Origin: Euryarchaeota archaeon UBA287
GTDB taxonomy: Archaea; Thermoplasmatota; UBA186; UBA287
Direction: 5' to 3'
NCBI GenBank assembly: GCA_002495235.1
Contig: DAEG01000087.1
Coordinates: 358-6,716 of the forward strand
Length of the DNA: 6,359 nucleotides
Part shown: in pieces, positions 1 to 5,478 of the stretch
How positions within the stretch are numbered: position 1 is the first letter of the stretch
How the letters are laid out: each line of letters starts with the position of its first letter
The notes under the pieces: model-generated
What the model saw: the letters and a program-made list of their open reading frames with translations, nothing else
The model's database searches: none
Told to the model about the DNA's origin: nothing
Program-made: the position numbers and the translations under genes

Positions 1-866
1 GTCGAGAACATCGTTATCATGCTCATCAGTCTGTCGCCTATCCCGTAGCCCGCCAACGCTACGGTAGCGTTCGGCACGAGAGCGATCACGTACATCAGGA
101 AAAAGAAACCCATCGAGGATCCGCCCTGGCCTATCATCGCCGGCAGGCCTATGCGCATTATCCCCCGGACCTCCATCCCTTTCGGCTTCATTTCTGCCAT
201 ATCAACCTTCACTCCCATCCTCCCAGAGTGGAGTATCCATAGCGAGATCATGGCCGAAAAGGCGTAGGATATCACGGTCGCTATAGCTGCTCCGGAGATC
301 CCCAGCGCGGGAAAAAAGGAATAGCCCTCTATGAACAGGGGGTCCAGCACTATGTTTATGATCACAGAGACGGACATGATGACCATAGATAGGATCATCC
401 TGCTCCTTCCTCTGAATATCCCGTCGCACACCATAGTCATGAACATCAGCGGCAGACCGAGGAATATGATCCTTATGTAGGCTATGCTCTTTATGGAGAC
501 GGCTGCCTCAACGTTCAGAAAGGCGACAAGATAGGGGGTGAGCAGATACCCTATGACTGCGAGAAGCAGCGAGAATAAGAACGTAGTCCCTATAATCTGA
601 GAGGATGTGTGTGATGCCCTCTCATCGAGCCTTGCTCCCGTGTATTGAGATATCAGTGCTACAGCCGCGGAGCTGAAGCCGAAGCCTATGGCCACGATCA
701 TGCCGTACACCGGTCCTGAGATCTGTATCGCCGCCACAGCGGCCGTGCCCTCCAGATTTCCTATCCAGAAAGCGTCCGTGAGATTGTAGAACATGTTCAG
801 CATCTGTGTTATTACGATGGGCCATGAAAGTGAAAAGATCCTCTTTGTCAGGTCGTCTCCAGCCAT
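1..866 (-). CDS. MATE-family efflux transporter (DinF/NorM-like), N-terminal part, cut by the window edge
   Basis: MATE proteins are polytopic membrane antiporters that export cationic drugs or metabolites in exchange for protons or sodium. Translating leftward from the ATG at 866 gives an uninterrupted 288 residues; the family usually has about 450, so roughly 60% is present and the C-terminal end is missing. Visible are the opening 'LSWPIVITQMLNMFYNLTDAFWIG' type of TM1, here residues 13-36, about six membrane segments to residue 212, a charged linker (about 215-235) and the start of the second lobe, 'IMRIGLPAMIGQGG'. Asp31 in TM1 and Asp175 in 'NIVLDPLFI' sit where archaeal MATEs such as Pyrococcus furiosus MATE have the two N-lobe acidic residues used for cation coupling; that match is from memory, not alignment. 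The start is supported by a TATA-like box 27 bases upstream and no useful Shine-Dalgarno, suggesting a leaderless message. Transported substrate cannot be told. Confidence 0.93.
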   Translation of the reverse strand, partial: MAGDDLTKRIFSLSWPIVITQMLNMFYNLTDAFWIGNLEGTAAVAAIQISGPVYGMIVAIGFGFSSAAVALISQYTGARLDERASHTSSQIIGTTFLFSLLLAVIGYLLTPYLVAFLNVEAAVSIKSIAYIRIIFLGLPLMFMTMVCDGIFRGRSRMILSMVIMSVSVIINIVLDPLFIEGYSFFPALGISGAAIATVISYAFSAMISLWILHSGRMGVKVDMAEMKPKGMEVRGIMRIGLPAMIGQGGSSMGFFFLMYVIALVPNATVALAGYGIGDRLMSMITMFS

Positions 867-890
867 TCGCGGAGCATGGTCTTGCTGGGA

Positions 891-896
891 TAAATA
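891..896 (-). promoter_or_regulatory. TATA-like box of the MATE gene
   Basis: Read on the minus strand the sequence is CCTATTTATCC. The TATTTA core is centred about 27 bases before the ATG at 866, the spacing expected between an archaeal TATA box and the transcription start. The transcript would therefore begin at or next to the start codon. It lies 2 bp from the box of the divergent gene. Confidence 0.55.
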
Positions 897-898
897 GG

Positions 899-906
899 TT
901 TTTAAA
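899..906 (+). promoter_or_regulatory. TATA-like box of the rightward membrane-protein gene
   Basis: TTTTTAAA is centred about 24-25 bases before the ATG at 927. This favours ATG 927 over the upstream GTG at 921 (only about 18 bases away) and implies a leaderless message. The purine-rich BRE position just upstream would coincide with the TATA box of the divergent MATE gene. Confidence 0.6.
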
Positions 907-926
907 CAGGGATAGCAATTGTGTTC

Positions 927-1970
927 ATGAACAGGTGGGCAGCTGTATCTGTTGCGCTGGTTGCGGTGGCTCTGGCTATATGGCTGGTAGTCGCGCCGTC
1001 ACTGACATCGGTGCTTGTCATGGCTTTTTTTTGTGTCGTCATTGTCATATCCCTAGTGGCATGGCTGGTTGTGAGGCACTTCGGTTCAAAGAAGCCAAAG
1101 CGAGCCAAGGCCTACAGGAGGATCGGAGCGGTCGTCGTTGTGGCCGTATCGGTGGTGCTGGTGTTATCGGTGCTCTCCCTGCTTGTGCCTCTGACCTCGC
1201 ACAAGGATGAAAGCGCGCTTGGTGCAAAGGAGCTGTGGGTCGGTATAGACTCTGCCAGCATAGCAAATTTCTCCCTGAAGGCGCCATACGAGAACATAAC
1301 CCTCTCCCGCTTGGGCGTGTGCGACTCGGGCACGCTGACCATGAGAAAGGGCGGGAGCGCGATAATAAGCGAGGATGTGCACTTCGATGGAGTCACGCTG
1401 AAGACAACGTATCTCAATGCAACCGCCGAGCTCTTCGGCCTGGACATTCCCCTGTCTCTCTACGGCAGCTCGGTTGTGCCCGAGTTCATAACATCGATGC
1501 TGACAGAGGCGTCTCTGAGTGACGTCACGCTTCACACCACTGATTTCTCAGCATCTAGGGCCTCTTTTGCTTCCATGGTCATAGATAGCCCTGAAACGGT
1601 GCTTTTCATAAAAGCAGAGAGAGCGATAGTGCCGGAGATGCCATCATTAGGATCTCTCATTGGCGGCCTGAGGGGCGGCGAGGTCGCGATAGACGAGCTC
1701 GAGCTTGAGAACGGCAGTTTTGTGTTGGAGAATAACGTCTCTGTATCATTTGACAGGGCGGTCATAGAGGACACGAGGATACCCGTGACAAGGAAGCTAA
1801 TATCCACGGCCTTATCAACTTTCCCCCGCGAGCGCATACCTTCCACGATTCGTGACGCGGTTCCGGCCCTTCTCAGAGGGGACGCGATAGAGCTCAGCGA
1901 TCTGGAGCTTGGCTTCGTGGGAACACTGGACGCAGGTCACTCTGAGATCACCAACATGAGGGCTGGCTAA
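927..1970 (+). CDS. Hypothetical membrane-anchored protein with large external beta-rich domain
   Basis: I do not recognise this 347-residue protein. It has three hydrophobic segments (about 4-24, 27-49 and 67-89). The loop between the second and third is strongly basic (GSKKPKRAKAYRR), so by the positive-inside rule it is cytoplasmic and the remaining ~255 residues face outside. That domain is rich in alternating polar/hydrophobic strands with recurring 'GD/GE-x-(A/I)-I-(D/E)-x-L-E-L' phrases near residues 251-260 and 318-329. It carries five N-x-S/T sequons (N114, N123, N164, N262, N270), which fits surface exposure. The repetitive strand pattern vaguely recalls AsmA-like or LmeA-like lipid-binding folds, but this is a guess. 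The start is taken at ATG 927 because of the TATA spacing; GTG 921 would add two residues. An eight-T run lies inside the second membrane segment. It is divergent from the MATE gene and appears monocistronic. Confidence 0.85.
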   Translation: MNRWAAVSVALVAVALAIWLVVAPSLTSVLVMAFFCVVIVISLVAWLVVRHFGSKKPKRAKAYRRIGAVVVVAVSVVLVLSVLSLLVPLTSHKDESALGAKELWVGIDSASIANFSLKAPYENITLSRLGVCDSGTLTMRKGGSAIISEDVHFDGVTLKTTYLNATAELFGLDIPLSLYGSSVVPEFITSMLTEASLSDVTLHTTDFSASRASFASMVIDSPETVLFIKAERAIVPEMPSLGSLIGGLRGGEVAIDELELENGSFVLENNVSVSFDRAVIEDTRIPVTRKLISTALSTFPRERIPSTIRDAVPALLRGDAIELSDLELGFVGTLDAGHSEITNMRAG

Positions 1971-2071
1971 CCGCGGGCGTTCTCCACGTTTCAGAGCGCT
2001 CCGCATAAGACTCAGGGGGCATGCCGGATAGACGCAAAAGAACCCTGCGCCACAGGGATAGCAAGCAATAG

Positions 2072-2079
2072 TTTTAAAT
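2072..2079 (+). promoter_or_regulatory. TATA-like box of the LuxE-like gene
   Basis: TTTTAAAT is centred about 26 bases before the ATG at 2102, so the message is probably leaderless from 2102. The farthest upstream in-frame ATG (2078) overlaps this box and is unlikely to be transcribed. A short inverted repeat, CCCTG-5 nt-CAGGG (2043-2057), sits just upstream. The 1971-2071 stretch holds no gene that I can see and no T-run terminator for the preceding gene. Confidence 0.6.
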
Positions 2080-2101
2080 GCAGAAAAGGCAATTTTACTC
2101 C

Positions 2102-3448
2102 ATGGAAGGCAAGACTCTGAGGAAGGTGATATCATCTCTGCCGGCCCTGCAGTTCCTCGATTTCGCTCTGGACTGCTCGTACGCATCGGCGAAGGTCAGG
2201 GGCAACTATGTGGATCAGCTGGTGGCGCACCCAGACTTCGGAAAAGTCGAGGGCAATGAGCTCGAGGATCTCCAGTACAGGGCGATAAAGCAGGCCTTCA
2301 TCCACCACTACAACGACTCTTCGTTCTATCACAAATACTGCAAATCCTACAACTTCATGCCCGACGACCTCCACGGTTTTGCGGACATACCGTTGATACC
2401 GCAGATACCTGCAGAGGCTTTCAAGCAGGGAGGGATACTCTCCATACCCGAGAAGAGGATAAAGACCATAGTGACAACGAGCGGAACAAGGAGCGACAAT
2501 CCGAGCATCCTGCCGAGGGACAAAGTATCGCAGAACAGGCTCGTCAAGCTGGCTGTGAGGATGATACTCAACGTCTGGCTGCCCGAGGTCGTTCACATGC
2601 AGTCGAGGAGCGAGAAGGATACCGTGAAATACGCGCTGCAGAACTGGGGCTTCGCGATATTTACTCCGAAACCGGACGAAACGTCTACGTGGATGAGCCA
2701 GGCGATATCCATGATCCTTCCTGTCTTTGACCTGCTGCACATAGACTATGAGTTCTACTTAGAGGGCTTCAAGTTCGACGAGGCGCAGGCATTGGAGAGG
2801 CTGAAGAAACAGAAGGAGAAGGACGAGATGGTGATGCTCTGGGGCTTCCACTACGTGCTTGAGAGGCTCATGCAGTACATGGACGTGACCGGCGAGAAAC
2901 TCGAACTCGATCCCACGGGAGAGGACATAAACCTTGTGCTGATAGGCGGAGGCTGGAAGACTCTGACCGGAGAGACCGTCGACAGGGCAGAATTCGAGAA
3001 GAGGCTTTCCGAACATTTCGGCGTTGACCGCAAGTGGATCGTCGACTTCTACGGCCTCGGGGAGGTGAACAACGGCGCCTTTGACCTCTGCAGGGACAAG
3101 AAACACCATATATTCCCGAACGTCGTGGCCATAACAAGGGACCCTGACACCCTTGAGCCCTGCGCTCCTGGAGAGAAGGGGCTTCTGTCTATATACGATC
3201 CGACGATGAATTCCTACCCGGCCTTCGTGGTCTCCGACGACATGGCGAGGCTCTCCGAGCCGCGTAAATGCGACTGTGGCATATTCGCTCAGGACCTCAC
3301 GTTCGAGGGCAGGGCCCCAAACGCGGAGCTGAGGAGCTGCGGCCTCAAGGTACAGCAGCTTTTGACCGATGAAGAGAAGAGAAAGCACGAAGCTCTCAAG
3401 TTAAGTGCCCTCAAGAAAGGAATAGGAATCACCAGCGAGAAGAGATGA
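2102..3448 (+). CDS. LuxE-like acyl-protein synthetase (adenylate-forming enzyme)
   Basis: LuxE-family proteins activate a fatty or other carboxylic acid with ATP and pass the acyl group to a protein thiol, usually for reduction by a LuxC acyl reductase. The family is a branch of the ANL (acyl-CoA synthetase-like) superfamily. In this 448-residue version I see 'DIPLIPQIPAEAFK' (95-108), typical of LuxE/CapK proteins; the P-loop-like 'TTSGT' (125-129), in place of the usual TSGTTG; 'LIGGGWK' (280-286), a LuxE hallmark; the A5-like motif 'DFYGLGE' (315-321); an Asp-rich 'SDDMARL' followed by 'CDCG' (390-393); and 'EGRAPNAELRSCGL' (402-415), resembling the LuxE C-terminus, where Cys413 may be the acyl-accepting residue. 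It is longer than bacterial LuxE (about 370). The start is placed at ATG 2102 from the TATA box; ATG 2078 would add eight residues. The physiological acid is unknown, and no LuxC is visible nearby. Confidence 0.82.
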   Translation: MEGKTLRKVISSLPALQFLDFALDCSYASAKVRGNYVDQLVAHPDFGKVEGNELEDLQYRAIKQAFIHHYNDSSFYHKYCKSYNFMPDDLHGFADIPLIPQIPAEAFKQGGILSIPEKRIKTIVTTSGTRSDNPSILPRDKVSQNRLVKLAVRMILNVWLPEVVHMQSRSEKDTVKYALQNWGFAIFTPKPDETSTWMSQAISMILPVFDLLHIDYEFYLEGFKFDEAQALERLKKQKEKDEMVMLWGFHYVLERLMQYMDVTGEKLELDPTGEDINLVLIGGGWKTLTGETVDRAEFEKRLSEHFGVDRKWIVDFYGLGEVNNGAFDLCRDKKHHIFPNVVAITRDPDTLEPCAPGEKGLLSIYDPTMNSYPAFVVSDDMARLSEPRKCDCGIFAQDLTFEGRAPNAELRSCGLKVQQLLTDEEKRKHEALKLSALKKGIGITSEKR

Positions 3449-3454
3449 GAGCGG

Positions 3455-4438
3455 TCAGAGGTTGAAGACGAGCTCTGACGGCAGCACCATGCCCTTCTGA
3501 TCCTTTATGAGTATCTCGGCCCATGGGGGTACTTCGGCGAACTTCACCGTCCTGTGCTCTCCGACCATCTGCATGTTCGGGGCATAGCTCGGGCTGTACA
3601 GGGGATCAAGCACGATCCATCGTCCGCTCATGTCTTTGCCGTTCATATCTTTGCTGTTCTGTATCGTCCAGTTGCCCAGCCCCCAGCCTTCGTCCTTAAC
3701 AACAACATAGGAATGGTAGCCCGGCAGCCTGATGCTTCTCGGTCCTATGTTCAACACCCACGAAGCGTAATAGCCGTATGCGACGTCGTATCCCTCCATC
3801 TCCAGCAGCGTTCCCAGCAGAAGGGCCTTGTCGTAGCATATGCCTCCCCTGCCAAGGAAATAGGTCTCCGTGGGGAACTGCACTATCTTGTCGGCTGCAG
3901 CGTAGAACTTCAACCCCGGTATGCCAGACATCCATCTCTCGTTCTCAGGCACGTCATTCGGACCGGCCATCTTTATGTTATCCCGCACATAGTAGAAAAG
4001 CAACTCGAGCAGTCTCTCCCGGGTCAGCTCCTCGGCCTTTATAGTCTCTCCAGTCTCAAGAGTCACGGCTTTTTCTCTCTTGAGCGGCTCTAGAATGTTC
4101 CTTGTCAGATATTCGGCCGCTATCCCTGTAGAGTTCGCTATGCTTATCCCGTACCTCTTCTGTATCTCCGAGTTGCTCGAGTTCAGCAGTCCCGCGTCGT
4201 GGTATGTCATCTCCTTCATCAGCATGGTTATGTTGTCCAGAGAGTAGGAGCGCATGTCAAGAAAGTCCCCCATCTCGTTCATGGCCACCTTCCTGAAACT
4301 AGCATAGCTCTCCTCCAGCTCCTTTGGCAGAGGCTCCTTTTGTGAGGCTTCTGCGCTGAGGGCGGGCAGCATCAGAGAGAATGCAAGTAACAGCGCAAGG
4401 CCTTCAGAAACAGTACGCTTCGATACCAAATCTACCAC
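3455..4438 (-). CDS. Secreted transglutaminase-like (papain-fold) protein
   Basis: The 327-residue product has a Sec-type signal peptide (basic start, hydrophobic 14-27, cleavage probably near 'LSAEA', 28-31) and a transglutaminase-like core in its C-terminal half. The core shows 'GRGGICYDKALLLGTLLE' (196-213) with the nucleophile Cys201, 'PGYHSYVVV' with His242 and 'WIVLDPLY' with Asp278, so the catalytic triad is complete. Cys201 is the only cysteine in the protein, which argues for catalysis rather than disulfides. Four N-x-S/T sequons (N69, N86, N102, N256) agree with an external location. Such domains act as proteases, amidases or cross-linkers; the substrate is unknown. The first possible start is GTG 4438, directly after an in-frame TAA; TTG 4429, preceded by GGGTGG, is an alternative. 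The gene overlaps the upstream mini-protein gene by 35 bases and is probably co-transcribed. Its end lies only 6 bases from the convergent LuxE-like gene. Confidence 0.85.
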   Translation of the reverse strand: MVDLVSKRTVSEGLALLLAFSLMLPALSAEASQKEPLPKELEESYASFRKVAMNEMGDFLDMRSYSLDNITMLMKEMTYHDAGLLNSSNSEIQKRYGISIANSTGIAAEYLTRNILEPLKREKAVTLETGETIKAEELTRERLLELLFYYVRDNIKMAGPNDVPENERWMSGIPGLKFYAAADKIVQFPTETYFLGRGGICYDKALLLGTLLEMEGYDVAYGYYASWVLNIGPRSIRLPGYHSYVVVKDEGWGLGNWTIQNSKDMNGKDMSGRWIVLDPLYSPSYAPNMQMVGEHRTVKFAEVPPWAEILIKDQKGMVLPSELVFNL

Positions 4439-4622
4439 CCGTTACTCTGTAGCAGCAATTGTTAACGTAGAGGAACACCTGAAAACACACACCAATGGCC
4501 TGCGACACAATGCTCGAGATCATGTCCTGCTCTCTCGGGACTGCCGTGCCATCTTCATTTATGGACTGTGCCAGGGCGAGTGGCAGGAGAGCCACGCACA
4601 ACGCTATGACCAAAGCTTTCAT
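4404..4622 (-). CDS. Small secreted cysteine-containing protein (72 aa), unknown
   Basis: I recognise no family. The ATG at 4622 opens a textbook signal peptide, 'MKALVIALCVALLPLALAQ', likely cleaved after residue 18 or 19. The mature part is about 54 residues: a polar stretch (SINEDGTAVPREQD), a moderately hydrophobic segment (about 34-53) and a tail with Cys46, Cys56, Cys57 and Cys71. Support for a real gene comes from a strong TATA box 24 bases before the ATG and from the signal peptide. Its last 35 bases overlap, in another frame, the start of the transglutaminase-like gene, suggesting one transcript and possible translational coupling. The hydrophobic segment could instead be a membrane anchor. 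I considered a frameshifted N-terminus of the downstream gene, but that gene has its own signal peptide. Moderately sure it is coding. Confidence 0.6.
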   Translation of the reverse strand: MKALVIALCVALLPLALAQSINEDGTAVPREQDMISSIVSQAIGVCFQVFLYVNNCCYRVTGGRFGIEAYCF

Positions 4623-4642
4623 AGACCACCAATGGCGTATTT

Positions 4643-4650
4643 TTTTATAT
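4643..4650 (-). promoter_or_regulatory. TATA box of the mini-protein/transglutaminase-like unit
   Basis: On the minus strand the sequence is ATATAAAA followed by more A, centred about 24 bases before ATG 4622. It is the best TATA box in the window and predicts a leaderless transcript. No comparable box precedes the transglutaminase-like start at 4438, which supports co-transcription. Confidence 0.65.
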
Positions 4651-4656
4651 CATTTA

Positions 4657-4690
4657 CTCCTCACATGTCTTTATCGAGGATGTGCAGGAG
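4657..4690. repeat. Imperfect inverted repeat between divergent TATA boxes
   Basis: CTCCTCACAT (4657-4666) pairs with ATGTGcAGGAG (4680-4690): ten complementary bases per arm with one extra C in the right arm and a 13-base spacer. It lies between the TATA box of the leftward unit (4643-4650) and that of the rightward membrane-protein gene (4706-4712). As both messages should start downstream of their boxes, the repeat would not be transcribed, so a DNA operator for a dimeric regulator fits better than an RNA hairpin. Confidence 0.45.
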
Positions 4691-4705
4691 ATAATAGCGT
4701 AAGGC

Positions 4706-4712
4706 TTATAAT
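4706..4712 (+). promoter_or_regulatory. TATA-like box of the rightward polytopic membrane-protein gene
   Basis: TTATAAT is centred 26 bases before the ATG at 4735. The upstream in-frame ATG at 4711 lies inside this box and so should not be in the message. This supports 4735 as a leaderless start. Confidence 0.55.
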
Positions 4713-4734
4713 GTATCTGGATTATGCGCCATCT

Positions 4735-5478
4735 ATGGAGATATTTAAGGTCCTGAAGGAATCCGCGGTAGAGGCAAAAAAGCCCGTTCATGCTGTGCCG
4801 ATGATTCTCTTTTCGTTAGAGACATTCTATGTGCTTTTCAACATGCTCGTCCCTCAGTACATGCCCGGGTTTGGAAATGCGATATTCCTCGTTTTCCCCG
4901 ACCGCGCTGATATCATCTACCTTGCGATCATAGCACTCTTTGCGGGCTCGCTCTTTCTTGCCATGCATCCTTCGCTGGCATCAGGCGCAACCATGAAGGA
5001 GGCCTTCGCTCTGTCCTGCAGGAGATATCCTCACGTTCTTGCATCGCTGCTGATCACTAGTCTTTCGATCGTCGCGGTCCTCTACCTCATCCTCAGGATC
5101 TCCGGCTTCGCTCTCTCTGTATCGTCCATAAGCGTCCCTTATGTCCTCTTCTACATCTCCCTCCTTCTCATTGTCCTGCTGATATCCGTTTTTTTTGTGT
5201 ATTCCATGCCTTCGGTGGTGCTGGGAGGCAGAAACTTTGCCCTTGCAATAGCCGATTCTGTTAAGAGGGCGGCGAAGAGCTATCCTAAGTCCCTAGCGCT
5301 TTTGGTCATTCCCGTGGTGCTGCTGTTCCTTTTCTTCTTCCTGCTGATCCTACTGCCCTTCGGCTATACCACGGACATAACGGTCATGAGGCTCTTCATG
5401 GTCCTGTTTGTGGTTCTGGAGGCTTTTGTGCTGTCTTTTGCCGCCTTCCTATTCTCTTACGGCTACATCAATTCCTGA
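4735..5478 (+). CDS. Polytopic membrane protein of unknown function
   Basis: The product (247 residues) is almost entirely hydrophobic, with about six membrane segments near 18-39, 59-82, 99-121, 133-157, 184-209 and 217-244. I cannot name the family; the pattern resembles archaeal uncharacterised membrane proteins in which a short amphipathic stretch, 'x-E-S/x-D-S ... K/R-x-x-P', precedes a membrane helix. That unit seems to occur three times, near residues 9-17, 93-99 and 174-184, about 80 residues apart. The reading frame is open upstream to 4495, but that part lies antisense to the mini-protein gene and has no sign of coding. TATA spacing favours ATG 4735 over ATG 4711. An eight-T run lies at 5189-5196 within a membrane segment. 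The end overlaps the convergent ABC ATPase gene by 11 bases. Function could be transport or scaffolding; nothing decides it. Confidence 0.85.
   Translation: MEIFKVLKESAVEAKKPVHAVPMILFSLETFYVLFNMLVPQYMPGFGNAIFLVFPDRADIIYLAIIALFAGSLFLAMHPSLASGATMKEAFALSCRRYPHVLASLLITSLSIVAVLYLILRISGFALSVSSISVPYVLFYISLLLIVLLISVFFVYSMPSVVLGGRNFALAIADSVKRAAKSYPKSLALLVIPVVLLFLFFFLLILLPFGYTTDITVMRLFMVLFVVLEAFVLSFAAFLFSYGYINS

Noticed and set aside
806..1210. Plus-strand open frame of 134 residues spanning the divergent promoter region
   Set aside because: It overlaps both the MATE gene antisense and the membrane-protein gene in another frame, crosses both TATA boxes and has no coding features.
2043..2057. CCCTG-CGCCA-CAGGG hairpin as a terminator for the upstream gene
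   Set aside because: The stem is only 5 bp and no T-run follows it; at most it could be a small operator near the LuxE-like promoter.
2132..3388. Long minus-strand open frames (about 200 residues each) opposite the LuxE-like gene
   Set aside because: The plus-strand frame carries clear LuxE/ANL motifs throughout. The antisense frames have no recognisable motifs and result from codon composition.
3554..4093. Plus-strand open frame of 179 residues opposite the transglutaminase-like gene
   Set aside because: It is antisense to a gene with a complete catalytic triad, and its translation shows no domain or signal.
4404..4438. Mini-protein and transglutaminase-like frames as one gene broken by a frameshift
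   Set aside because: Each frame has its own N-terminal signal peptide, and an in-frame TAA directly precedes the enzyme's GTG start, so two genes are more likely.
4495..4734. Upstream extension of the polytopic membrane-protein frame to 4495
   Set aside because: The added 80 codons run antisense through the mini-protein gene and across both promoters; TATA spacing supports the start at 4735.
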